Source of the DNA: Verrucomicrobiota bacterium
GTDB taxonomy: Bacteria > Verrucomicrobiota > Verrucomicrobiia > Limisphaerales > BJHT01
Reading direction: 5' to 3'
NCBI GenBank assembly: GCA_014193395.1
Contig: BJHT01000011.1
Coordinates: 1 to 52,267, forward strand
Length of the DNA stretch: 52,267 nt
Position 1 is the first letter of the stretch; each line of letters begins with the position of its first letter. A program made the translations under genes and the position numbers. The notes under the pieces are model-generated. The model ran no database searches. It worked only from the letters and a program-made list of their open reading frames with translations, and was not told where the DNA came from. Positions 9,383 through 17,846 of this stretch are shown piece by piece.

Positions 9383-10477
9383 TCATGCCGCCAGCGACAT
9401 TCTTTCGAGGCGGTTGATTTTGTTCCGCAGCTTGCGCAGCGCGATCTCCTGAATCTGCCGGATGCGTTCGCGGGTGACGCCGAACTTCATGCCGACTTCC
9501 TCGAGGGTTTTCTCGTCGTCGTCGTCCAGCCCGAATCGATAGCGCAGGATGGTCGCTTCGCGCGGGTTCAAGGTCAGGACCATGCGGCGGACCATGTCGC
9601 AATTGGTTTTCTCTTCGTATTCGCGATACGGGTTTTCAGCGTTCTCATCGGGCACGACGTCGGCAAGCCGGTTGGAATCTTCGTCGCTGCCCAGATTCGC
9701 ATCGAGCGGCGCAGGCGTGGCAGCCGAGCGACGCAGCTCGGCGATGCGATCGGCGGTGGTGGCCAGTTCGTCGGCCAGTTCGGCATCGGTGGGTTCGCGA
9801 CCGAGCAGTTCCTGCAATTTCACGGTCGTGCGGCGGAGATGAAACAGCTTGTCCACCACATGCACGGGCAGGCGGATGGTCTTGGACTGATTGGCCAGCG
9901 CGCGCTTGATGGCCTGCTTGATCCACCACGCCGCGTAGGTCGAGAGCTTGGCGCCCTTCGAGGGATCGAAGCGCTCGACCGCCTTCATGAGGCCGATGTT
10001 GCCTTCGCTGACGAGGTCGAGCAGCGGCACGCCGTAGTTTTCGTAGTCGCGGGCGATTTTGACCACGAGACGGAGGTTGGCCTTGATCATGTGTTCCCGA
10101 GCCGCCTTGTCGCCGCGCTTGATGCGCGCGGCCAGGTCGATTTCGTCCTGCACGGTCAGCAGCGGGGTCTCGGCGACTTCGCGCAAATAGAGATTAAACG
10201 CGGTGCTGCCATCGTAGGTGCCGCGCACGATCACGGGTTCAGACGGGAGCACGCCCTCGCGCCCGAACCGGGGCGCGGGTGCCGACAGCACGACCGGAGC
10301 GACCACCGGTGCCTTGGCTTCCGAGCGGGCGCGTTTTGCGACCCGCTTCCGCACGTTTCGCCGCACCGACACCTTGCCTCGTCGGCCGCTGCGCACGACG
10401 ACTTTCGCCTTCGGAGTGCGAGCCACCACCCGGCCGCCCGCTCGCTTGCCCAATTCGGTTTCAATGAGGTGTTTCAT
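9383..10477 (-). CDS. RNA polymerase sigma-70 factor (RpoD/SigA type)
   Basis: Directs RNA polymerase to promoters of the -10/-35 class. The 364-residue protein has a basic Arg/Lys/Val-rich head (about residues 15-60). Region 1.2 is LYLREVAETPLLT. Regions 2.1-2.4 include NLRLVVKIARDYENYG, DLVSEGNIGLMKAVERFD and STYAAWWIKQAI. Region 3 follows, and region 4 ends with FGVTRERIRQIQEIALRKLR. The ATG at 10477 has AGGAAAG four bases upstream; a TTG at 10495 is less likely. It is short for a primary sigma because region 1.1 is missing, so it may be a group-2 factor. It is monocistronic with its own terminator. Confidence 0.92.
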   Translation of the reverse strand: MKHLIETELGKRAGGRVVARTPKAKVVVRSGRRGKVSVRRNVRKRVAKRARSEAKAPVVAPVVLSAPAPRFGREGVLPSEPVIVRGTYDGSTAFNLYLREVAETPLLTVQDEIDLAARIKRGDKAAREHMIKANLRLVVKIARDYENYGVPLLDLVSEGNIGLMKAVERFDPSKGAKLSTYAAWWIKQAIKRALANQSKTIRLPVHVVDKLFHLRRTTVKLQELLGREPTDAELADELATTADRIAELRRSAATPAPLDANLGSDEDSNRLADVVPDENAENPYREYEEKTNCDMVRRMVLTLNPREATILRYRFGLDDDDEKTLEEVGMKFGVTRERIRQIQEIALRKLRNKINRLERMSLAA

Positions 10478-10616
10478 AAACTTTCCTATGCTCAAGTTTC
10501 AGTCTGCGTAATACCGTCATAGTTGTTGACCACTTGGAAAAGAAAGTATTCAAGAATCGCCGTCAGGCGAACTCCGTAAGGTGGGGACGGTAGGGCGAAG
10601 GGAACCGGGGGGAAGA

Positions 10617-11225
10617 TCAGGCCGCCATAGCCAGCTTGGCATCAAGCAGATGCAACGCGACCGTGCCGAGACTGCGCAGCGAGGATGGGTCGTTTTCGAT
10701 CCGCGCCTGGGTGAGCGCGCCCTCGAAATAACTGAACAACCAGCGGGCTTTCAGGCCGGCATTGTCGCCCGCAACACTGCCCTCCTCCTGGGCGTCGCGG
10801 ATGGCCGACTCGAAGAAGCGGATGTAGCAGTTGACCAAGGACAGAACCTTTTTGCGGATCTTTTCATCCCGCGTGCAGACCTCCGAGCCGAGGTTGAACA
10901 ACGGACAACCGAGGACGTAGCCGCATTCTTTTTGCAGCTTCTTCTGGCATTGATAGACGTGCTCGAAAAAATTCTGCAGCCGGTCCAACGGCGAATGATT
11001 GCGGGAAAACATCTCGGCCAAAACCGGCTGGCGGGCCTGCCAGTCCGCTTCCAAACTGGCCACCGCTAGTTCGGATTTGTCGTCGAAGAAATGGTAGAAA
11101 CTCCCCTTCTGGACCTTGGCCCGGCGGCAGATCGCGTCCACCGTCACTGCACCATAGCTCTGCTCCCAGATTAGGCCTTTGGCCGCTTCCAGCAGGCGTT
11201 CTTTTGCATCGCTGACTCGTCCCAT
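10617..11225 (-). CDS. TetR/AcrR-family transcriptional regulator
   Basis: A one-component repressor of 202 residues. The N-terminal helix-turn-helix (ERLLEAAKGLIWEQSYGAVT through RRAKVQKGSFYHFFDDKSEL, about residues 8-55) is typical, with the KGSFYHFF recognition helix. The C-terminal ligand domain contains four cysteines around KECGYVLGCPLFNLGSEVC, seen in a TetR subgroup that senses electrophiles or small organics; the ligand is unknown. ATG at 11225 (MGRVSDAK). No regulated transporter or oxidoreductase is adjacent, so the target cannot be named. Confidence 0.88.
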   Translation of the reverse strand: MGRVSDAKERLLEAAKGLIWEQSYGAVTVDAICRRAKVQKGSFYHFFDDKSELAVASLEADWQARQPVLAEMFSRNHSPLDRLQNFFEHVYQCQKKLQKECGYVLGCPLFNLGSEVCTRDEKIRKKVLSLVNCYIRFFESAIRDAQEEGSVAGDNAGLKARWLFSYFEGALTQARIENDPSSLRSLGTVALHLLDAKLAMAA

Positions 11226-11324
11226 TTGCCGCGCAGCGTAACGAACGCCACAGCCCGCCACAAGGGGCAATCCGGCTAACGCGCTCTATTGCAACAACGT
11301 TGGCGGGGAGGACGCGCTCACCGG

Positions 11325-13226
11325 TCAGTTGCGCAGCGCTGGCGGCGTGGGAGCAAAACTCCGAAACGTGATGCCGTCGTTCGCGGTCTTGGCGCCAAAC
11401 ACGGTGAAGTGAAAATAGCGCGCCACCGCTTCAAACGGCGGCAACAGCGTCGGGTCGAGCCACTCGCGGAAACCGCGCTCGACGGTGCGCCCGCCCATGC
11501 TCGGCAGCGGGTTGAACGACAGCAACGCATCCAGCGCCGCCGGATCTTTCTTCATCGCCTCGAAGCTGAGCCGAATGCTTTCGCTCTGGTTTTCGTAGCC
11601 AAACCAGCCCGTGTCCGTGCCGCCGACTTTTTGCGCCGCCTCCGCCAGGCCGGCCGTTTCCCGCAGCGATTTGCCCGTCGCCTCGCCGGTGCGCAGATAT
11701 TCCTCGAGTGCCCCGCCATCCGTCGCCATCGCGACATACGCGCCGCTGGCGGCGAAATGCAGTGCCAGCGCTTGCGGCTTGCCGCGCTCGAAGCCGGTCA
11801 TCGGGATCATCTTCAGGGAATAAATTTTGCGCCCGAGAAACTCGCGCTCGGCCACCGGCTCGGAACTGAGCAGCGCCGAACCCGTTCGCAGCGCCTGCAC
11901 GAGCAGCTCCGGTTTCGGCGAGCCGATGAGATTGATCGCCGGCGGCGAATTCAAATCCTCCAGCCGGCTGCTGCGCGGCACCTTTTCGTAATGCACCAGA
12001 TCATTGCCCAGGTTGCCGATGAGCTGTTTGCGCAGATCGAAATTCGGATCGCGATCCTTCCCCGCCGCCTCCATCACGAACTTCACCACGCCCGCCATCG
12101 CCGGAGAAAACTCGTTCAAGATGGTCTCGATCGCGGCCCACGCCTTCTGCCCATCCTGCCGCCAGCGCGAGAACTTCACCACGTCCGCCGCGACGAATGC
12201 GGGCGGCGCGGCTTCCTTCGGGTCCATCGCCAGAATCTTCAGCAGGCCCTTGCGCGTCGCCTCGGGCGCATCCAGATACACCGTGCCCAGCGTCCCATCG
12301 GGCGAATGGTTCAGGCTGAACGAAATGCTCTTCAGCGCGTTCAGGCCGAACGCCTGCATCATCTTCTCCGGCTTCGGCGCGAGCGGATTCGCCGGCCGGC
12401 CGCCGTCGCCGGACTCCTGCGCGAGCAAGTCATTGATGACCTGGAAATTGGCCCAGCCGAACGCCAGCGAATCGCGGAAGAGCGAGTTGTAAATGCTCTC
12501 GAACTCCGGTCGGTCCGCCAGCACCGGCAGCAAGCCGCCCGCGTGCCCGATCAGCACCTTCTCGAAATCCTTCGGGTTGTTTCCCACCAACAGCAGCGAC
12601 CCGAGCTGGCCCACGGAAATCTCGTGCTTCTTTTCCGCGCCCTTGGCCGGCGCGCCCTCGGGGTCCGGCTTCGTGCTCTTGAATCCCGGGAGCGCCTTTT
12701 CGAACGGCCGCTTGAGGTCCTCCGACGAGATGACCAGCGTGATGATCTCCATGTCGCGAACGCGGTCGGTCTTCAGCGGCTTGCCGTTCTCGAGCCATTT
12801 CTTCTTCAGTTCCGCGAGGTTCTTGCGGACCTGCTCGGTCTTGTCCCGGCTGTCGAGCAACACCAACCAAGAGCTTTGCCCCGCGCCCTTCTCACCGCGC
12901 TGAAACCCCGTGATGGCGTACGTCACCTGGCCCTGCAACAGCTCGGCGTAGTCGCTCAGTTTCACGCCCAGTTCCTTCTCCAACGGCGCGATCACCTCGG
13001 CCTTGAAACGCGTCTCGAACTTCTCCGTGAATTTGCGCATCGCCGGATCGCGCCACAGTTGCGCCATCGAAAAATCCTTCCACGCCGCCGTGGCCTTCGC
13101 CCAGTCGGGCACGGTAACAATGGCCGCGGTATCGGCGGGCAGCAGCCGCTCGGCGGACGTGACGGCCCCGCGGGCCAGCGGCGGGACACAGAGCAAAAGC
13201 GCGGAGAGAACGAGGTGAAGTTTCAT
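11325..13226 (-). CDS. Exported DUF3352-like protein of unknown function
   Basis: A 633-residue protein with a signal peptide (MKLHLVLSALLLCVPPLARG, cleavage about residue 20) and no obvious membrane anchor afterwards. It begins LLPADTAAIVTVPDWAK, the opening seen in DUF3352 and related Planctomycetes/Verrucomicrobiota periplasmic proteins. Two related halves are suggested by repeated LLPADT/DVVHYEK-like openings and AALDALLSFNPLP endings, but this is a reading by eye. No catalytic motif was recognised. It stands alone between the TetR and protease genes. Confidence 0.7.
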   Translation of the reverse strand: MKLHLVLSALLLCVPPLARGAVTSAERLLPADTAAIVTVPDWAKATAAWKDFSMAQLWRDPAMRKFTEKFETRFKAEVIAPLEKELGVKLSDYAELLQGQVTYAITGFQRGEKGAGQSSWLVLLDSRDKTEQVRKNLAELKKKWLENGKPLKTDRVRDMEIITLVISSEDLKRPFEKALPGFKSTKPDPEGAPAKGAEKKHEISVGQLGSLLLVGNNPKDFEKVLIGHAGGLLPVLADRPEFESIYNSLFRDSLAFGWANFQVINDLLAQESGDGGRPANPLAPKPEKMMQAFGLNALKSISFSLNHSPDGTLGTVYLDAPEATRKGLLKILAMDPKEAAPPAFVAADVVKFSRWRQDGQKAWAAIETILNEFSPAMAGVVKFVMEAAGKDRDPNFDLRKQLIGNLGNDLVHYEKVPRSSRLEDLNSPPAINLIGSPKPELLVQALRTGSALLSSEPVAEREFLGRKIYSLKMIPMTGFERGKPQALALHFAASGAYVAMATDGGALEEYLRTGEATGKSLRETAGLAEAAQKVGGTDTGWFGYENQSESIRLSFEAMKKDPAALDALLSFNPLPSMGGRTVERGFREWLDPTLLPPFEAVARYFHFTVFGAKTANDGITFRSFAPTPPALRN

Positions 13227-13457
13227 GGAATTATGGAAACGGTTAAAAAAGTCGAACGGATGAATTGGTGAAGCGTGAAAAGGTTAAAGGGTTAAGAAGC
13301 AGCAGTGAGTTCGGGCGAGTTCGGCATTTCACGCGCTGGCGGTTCCCCTGTTTATTCCGCCCGCTCGGAAGCCAGTCGAAACGATTGCGGCGCTGGATTT
13401 CTGGTTCACACGGGTGCCGGGGAGGTGAAAAATTGCGGACGACCACAACCCGGCCGC
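13227..13457. other. Gap without recognised gene
   Basis: 231 bases between the DUF3352-like gene and the protease gene. It contains a short run GGTTAAAGGGTTAAG at 13279-13293, which may be one arm of a degenerate repeat; no matching arm was found. No terminator or RNA was recognised. Confidence 0.5.
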
Positions 13458-14459
13458 TCAAGATTTCTTCGGCGTCTTCGGCTCCTTCGATTCCTTCGCC
13501 TCTTTGATGCGGCTGGGCGGTTCGAGATAGCGGTAGGCATTGCTCGGATTGTCGTTGTCGTAGGCGTAGGCCACGCGGTGATCGAGGAAGTATTTCACCG
13601 ACTCGACGGGAATCGCGAACCCGAGACCCTCGCCAAACGTGATCTTCATGTTCGTCACGCCCACCACTTCGCCGCGCATGTTGAACAACGGCCCGCCGCT
13701 GTTGCCGGGATTGATCTGCGCCGTGGTCTGCAAATAAAGCGCGCCCTGCATCTGCCGCGTCTTCGTGCTCACGATCCCCTCCGTCACCGTGCGCTCCAAT
13801 CCGAGCGGGCTGCCGATCGCGAACACCCGTTCGCCCACCGCCAGCACATCCGCATCGCCCAGCCGCACGCTCTTGAATTTCGGCGCGTCCTTGTCCGTGA
13901 TCTGCAACAGCGCCAGGTCCGCGAACTTGTTCATCGCCACGATGCGAATCTGTTTGAAACTCGTGCGCTCCAGCGACGCGCCCTTCTGGTGATACACCTC
14001 GACGGAAATCTGCGTCTCTCCCTCGATCACATGGAAGTTCGTGATGAGATAACCCTCTTCATTCAGGATAAACCCCGACCCCAGCCCGCCCGGCGTCCGC
14101 ACCTGCACCACCGCCTCGCCCAACTGCGCCACCTGCTCCCGCACGCTGCGCTCGGCCGGCGGCGTCACGTTGATGCTGTAAAGCTCGCGCCTGGTCTCCG
14201 TCGCCGCCGCACCGCCGACCACGCGCTTCGGGCCGTTCGTGCCCTCGGCCGCCGCGCCGTCACCGCGCACCGTTTTGACAATGTGTGTGCGGGGAATCGC
14301 CAGCACTGTGAAGCCGAGATCAACAATCACCTGGTCGGATTTCTCCGCCAGAATCTTGCCCGTCACCCCCGCGCGATCCCGCAACTGCACCTCGTCGCCG
14401 CGCGACGCGAAGGGGAGGCAGACACAAGCCGCCAACAATAAGGAAATCCGTGAAGACAT
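13458..14459 (-). CDS. Exported trypsin-like serine protease (HtrA/S1C family)
   Basis: A periplasmic or secreted protease of 333 residues with a signal peptide (residues 1-21). Residues about 22-65 form a small beta domain (VQLRDRAGVTGKILAEK). The S1C catalytic domain spans about 105-310 with triad H143 (TNFHVIE), D181 (FADLALLQI) and S254 (NPGNSGGPL). No PDZ domain follows, unlike DegP; the tail is a short Lys/Glu-rich stretch. A role in protein quality control or regulated cleavage is inferred from the family. The gene appears to be transcribed alone. Confidence 0.9.
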   Translation of the reverse strand: MSSRISLLLAACVCLPFASRGDEVQLRDRAGVTGKILAEKSDQVIVDLGFTVLAIPRTHIVKTVRGDGAAAEGTNGPKRVVGGAAATETRRELYSINVTPPAERSVREQVAQLGEAVVQVRTPGGLGSGFILNEEGYLITNFHVIEGETQISVEVYHQKGASLERTSFKQIRIVAMNKFADLALLQITDKDAPKFKSVRLGDADVLAVGERVFAIGSPLGLERTVTEGIVSTKTRQMQGALYLQTTAQINPGNSGGPLFNMRGEVVGVTNMKITFGEGLGFAIPVESVKYFLDHRVAYAYDNDNPSNAYRYLEPPSRIKEAKESKEPKTPKKS

Positions 14460-14655
14460 GCGCGGACGCTAAGCCCCGCCCTTTTCAAAAACAAGCGGGC
14501 TTTCCTCGGCCCCAGAAGCGCGGGCGGCATCAATCGTCTTCTGCGCACTCACACCGACCCTGCGGAATAACTTGCGCCTCCGCTCCCCTTCCCCGTCTGC
14601 GGTCTCCCCGAAACTGCGGGAGAAAAACCGTGCTGTCCCCGCCGCCGTCCCCGGG

Positions 14656-14937
14656 TCAGTTCGCGAACCGTAGCAACGAAAACACCACGCCCGCCATCAC
14701 CCCCAACAACACGAGCACCAACAGCACGCCGACGCAGCCCGCCTTGGCTGGCGTCGCCGTGAATTTCTCCGGCGAACTGGCCCGCAGTTCCGCCTCCAGC
14801 TTCTCGATGGCGTCCTTCGCGTCCTTCAGCCCGGAGTTCGTCTGGTCGCGGTAAATTTTGATCGCCGCGATTTTCTGGCCCGCGAACAGCGCGCGCTTGA
14901 TCTGCTCAATCTTGGGTTCAGGCGTTGGCGGATTCAT
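14656..14937 (-). CDS. Small membrane protein with ribosomal L7/L12 C-terminal-like domain
   Basis: 93 residues. The central IKIYRDQTNSGLKDAKDAIEKLE (about residues 25-47) matches the L7/L12 C-terminal fold, where GLKEAK is the hallmark. A single C-terminal membrane helix follows (GCVGVLLVLVLLGVMAGVVFSLL, about residues 67-89). Proteins of this build occur in several bacteria without known function; they are not ribosomal because the N-terminal dimerisation part is missing. ATG at 14937. Confidence 0.78.
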   Translation of the reverse strand: MNPPTPEPKIEQIKRALFAGQKIAAIKIYRDQTNSGLKDAKDAIEKLEAELRASSPEKFTATPAKAGCVGVLLVLVLLGVMAGVVFSLLRFAN

Positions 14938-15042
14938 GCGGCTTGCGGGTGTTTCATTTCGACTCCACCGACGCCTCCCGTCGGCTTCGTTCGTGCCATG
15001 CTCATCGCCAATGTCAGGAACATTTGCTCAGGTTGTGCGCGC

Positions 15043-16377
15043 TCACTGCGGCACCAGCTTGAACACCTTCCCCGTCTCGCCTTCCAGACCGCGGCCGTCG
15101 TTGGTCATCACGTATAGTTCCCCGTCCGCGCTCTCGCCCAGCGCCACGATGCACTTGTTCAACTGCCCGTCCGGATGACTCGCCAGCGGCAGCAGCTCGA
15201 TCTTCCACGGCTTGTTCGAGCCCGTCTCGGGCCGCGTCGCCACATACACCGCGCCGTCCGACTTGGTCCACATCCGCGACCAGTCCGCGAACACATATTT
15301 GCCCGTCAGATGCGGGATCGCCTTGCCGCGATACACATAGCCGCCCGTGATGCACGTCCCGCCCGCGTCGGTGTCCTTCGGGAAACCCTTCGCGTTTTTG
15401 TAAACAATCGCCGGGTCCACAAACGGCCGGCCCTCGGCATCCTTTTCCGCCATCGTCTCCGGCTTCTTCAACGGCGCCTTCGGATCAAACCCCTCCATCC
15501 CCTCGCGCAGATTCCAGCCGTAATTGCCACCCTTCACGATGATGTTCACCTCCTCGAAGCGGCTCTGCCCGACGTCCGCGACAAACAGCTCGCGCGTCCC
15601 GCCGCGATCAAACGACAGCCCCCACGGATTGCGCAGCCCGAACGCATAAATCTCCGGCTTCGCCTTGCTGTTCCCGACAAACGGATTGTCCTTCGGCACG
15701 CTGTACGGATTCCCCGAGTCCACGTCGATGCGCAGGACTTTTCCGAGATGCGTCGTCAGGTCCTGCCCGTTGCCCTGCGGCGGATGACCGAGGCCCACGT
15801 CGCTGCCATTGCCGCCGTCGCCCACGCCGAAATAAAGGAACCCATCCGGTCCGAACGCCATCCGCCCCGAGTTGTGATTCGCCTGCGGCTCGTCGATCTG
15901 CAGCAGCAGTTTTTCGTACGCCGGATCGGCCTGCGAACGGTCGTTCGGCAGCGTGCGAAACTCCGACAAATGGCTCGTGTGATCCCACTTCTCCGGCCCG
16001 CCCGCCCGCAGGGGCGCGCTGTAGTAAATGTAGAACTTCCCGTTGTCGTTGAACTTGGGGTGCAGCGCGATGCCCAGCAGCCCGCGCTCATCAAACCCGT
16101 TTTTCAGTTTCGTGACCTTCGGCCGCAGATCGAGAAACACCTTCGCCGGCCCATCCTTCGACAGCAGCTTGATCACACCGATCTGATCCCCGACCAGCAC
16201 TCGCCCCGAGCCATCCTCGAACGGAATCAAATTGATCGGTGAAACATACCCTTCGGCCACCAGCCGCAGGCCCACCGGCTTGGGTGTCTGCGCGGACACC
16301 GACGCCACGTTGAAGAAAAAAACGGCGGCCACAGCCAGGCCGACGCGAACGAAGTTGCAGAGCGAAAGAGGAATCAT
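15043..16377 (-). CDS. PQQ-dependent sugar dehydrogenase (glucose/sorbosone dehydrogenase family)
   Basis: A secreted beta-propeller enzyme of 444 residues, predicted to oxidise a sugar or aldose in the periplasm with PQQ as cofactor. A signal peptide ends near SVSAQ (residue 30). The propeller contains family motifs: DERGLLGIALHPKF, the catalytic-His region EPQANHNSGRMAFGPDGFLYFGVGDGG, the Arg motif YAFGLRNPWGLSFD, and ITGGYVYRG near the end. No PQQ synthesis genes are in the window. Some homologues act on other sugars or are enzymatically uncharacterised, so the substrate is open. Confidence 0.88.
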   Translation of the reverse strand: MIPLSLCNFVRVGLAVAAVFFFNVASVSAQTPKPVGLRLVAEGYVSPINLIPFEDGSGRVLVGDQIGVIKLLSKDGPAKVFLDLRPKVTKLKNGFDERGLLGIALHPKFNDNGKFYIYYSAPLRAGGPEKWDHTSHLSEFRTLPNDRSQADPAYEKLLLQIDEPQANHNSGRMAFGPDGFLYFGVGDGGNGSDVGLGHPPQGNGQDLTTHLGKVLRIDVDSGNPYSVPKDNPFVGNSKAKPEIYAFGLRNPWGLSFDRGGTRELFVADVGQSRFEEVNIIVKGGNYGWNLREGMEGFDPKAPLKKPETMAEKDAEGRPFVDPAIVYKNAKGFPKDTDAGGTCITGGYVYRGKAIPHLTGKYVFADWSRMWTKSDGAVYVATRPETGSNKPWKIELLPLASHPDGQLNKCIVALGESADGELYVMTNDGRGLEGETGKVFKLVPQ

Positions 16378-16557
16378 GCCCGCAGACTAGCAACCGCCCC
16401 CACCGACACAAGACCGCTCCGCGAAAATGTCACGCCCTGCGCGCGACGCTTCCTCCGCTCGCATTCCCCGGCCCAACTCTGCCGCACTCACGAACCACTG
16501 CGCCCGGCCCTCCACGCTGGGCGTCTGCCGTGCAAGTGTCGGGCATCTCCCACGGCT

Positions 16558-16669
16558 CCTTCCCGCTCTGCGTTCCTTCCGATCTCTGCGGTGTTTTCGG
16601 GAAACGCTCCGACCGGGGTGGCGGGGAATGGAACACCGCAGAGATCGGAAGGAACGCAGAGCGGGAAGG
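16558..16669. repeat. Perfect 38-bp inverted repeat
   Basis: Arms 16558-16595 and 16632-16669 are exact inverted copies over 38 bases (CCTTCCCGCTCTGCG opens the left arm; CGCAGAGCGGGAAGG closes the right). They surround a 36-base loop. It lies in the 452-bp gap between the PQQ enzyme and TauE genes, which holds no other recognised feature. Confidence 0.95.
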
Positions 16670-16829
16670 GGGCGGAAGCGCGCGCCGCGTTGCTCACGAC
16701 GGAGGCGGTCGGAGTTTTGTACCCGCCCTCGCCGCTCCCCGCGTTTTGCGTTGGTTGCGGCCCCGCCGCCCTGAGTTCATCGTCTCTCTCTCCGGTCCAA
16801 AAGCATCGGCTCGACTGCGGCGTTCGCGC

Positions 16830-17630
16830 TCACCGCAGCAGTTTCACGAGCTGCGAGTGGAAGATCAGCTCGATCCCGGTGAGGAATGTCAGCACGTACA
16901 CGAACCGCAGGAACAGGCGCTCGGAGAACCGGCGGTTGAGCCACACGCCGAGCCAGACGCCCACGGGCACAAGCGGAAAAAACAGCAGGCTAAGCCACAG
17001 CGTTTCGCGGGTGATGATCGCGTGCGGCACCAGCACGGAGAGGTTCGTCAGCTCGCGGTCGAGCAGGAAGAACGGCATCTTGATCCAGTTGATGCAGGTG
17101 AACATCAGCACGGTCGTTCCCACGTAGATTTCCTTGGGCAGTTTCTGCGGCATCACAAACACTGCGACGACCGGCCCGGCCCCGTGCGCAAATGTCGAGG
17201 TGATGCCCGCGCCGATGCCACACGGAATGCCGATCGCATGGCTGGGAGAAAACGCGCCCTCCGCCTGGAAGATTTTCTCCTTCACGAGCTGGAACACGAC
17301 GAACAACACCGCCAGCACGCCGATGCAGACCTGAAGCTGCTGCGGCGAGAACCGGCCGATGAGCTGCACGCCGATCACCACGCCGATCACCACGCCGGGC
17401 AACAGATACACGAGGTTCTTTTTCTCCCATTTGCCCCAGTAGTGATAGAGCGAGAAGGCGTCGCCGGCGCACAGCAGCGGGAGCAGGATGCCGATGGCGT
17501 CCTTCGGTCCGAACGCGAACACGCACAGCGGCGTGGTCAACATGCCCAGCCCGCCGCCGAACCCGGCCTTCGAGAGACCGATGAACGTCACCGCAATCGC
17601 CGCCACGAGAATGTTGGTCCAGTCGGACAT
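16830..17630 (-). CDS. TauE/SafE-family membrane permease
   Basis: A 266-residue integral membrane protein with about eight hydrophobic segments, of the family that exports sulfite or other organosulfur anions. Hallmarks are FIGLSKAGFGGGLGMLTTP near the N-terminus and GAGITSTFAHGAGPVVAVFVMPQ in the middle. The ATG at 17630 (MSDWTN) is chosen because codons upstream run through the GGCGAAT repeat and a palindrome. No sulfur-metabolism gene is adjacent, so the substrate is unknown. Confidence 0.88.
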   Translation of the reverse strand: MSDWTNILVAAIAVTFIGLSKAGFGGGLGMLTTPLCVFAFGPKDAIGILLPLLCAGDAFSLYHYWGKWEKKNLVYLLPGVVIGVVIGVQLIGRFSPQQLQVCIGVLAVLFVVFQLVKEKIFQAEGAFSPSHAIGIPCGIGAGITSTFAHGAGPVVAVFVMPQKLPKEIYVGTTVLMFTCINWIKMPFFLLDRELTNLSVLVPHAIITRETLWLSLLFFPLVPVGVWLGVWLNRRFSERLFLRFVYVLTFLTGIELIFHSQLVKLLR

Positions 17631-17642
17631 GCGCGGATGATG

Positions 17643-17670
17643 AATGGCGAATGGCGAATGGCGAATGAAG
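17643..17670. repeat. Heptamer tandem repeat (AATGGCG units)
   Basis: Three exact AATGGCG units and a diverged fourth (AATGAAG), directly upstream of the TauE-family start codon. A matching inverted arm was not found. Confidence 0.85.
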
Positions 17671-17722
17671 AAAGAGGAGCGCAAGGAGCGGTCCTCCCCG
17701 GAGCTGCAATGCCCGCGCTGGT

Positions 17723-17829
17723 GGAGTGCGGCCGTCCCCGGCCGCAGCGATGTCCGTTCGCGCGGGGGCCGTGTTTTTTTCACGCACCACCGCGATCCAC
17801 CCCGCTGCGCCCGAGGACGGGCGCACTCC
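17723..17829. repeat. Intergenic palindrome (GGAGTGCGGCCGTCC family)
   Basis: Left arm 17723-17749 and right arm 17803-17829 are inverted 27-mers with about four mismatches. It ends 18 bases before the stop codon of the large exported protein. The same arm sequence recurs at 37609-37765 and, more loosely, at 43561-43670. Confidence 0.82.
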
Positions 17830-17846
17830 GGCGCTTCGCGCACTCG

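Noticed and set aside
16558-16669. Rho-independent terminator
   Set aside because: The stem is far longer than usual, the loop is 36 bases and no T-tract follows on either strand.
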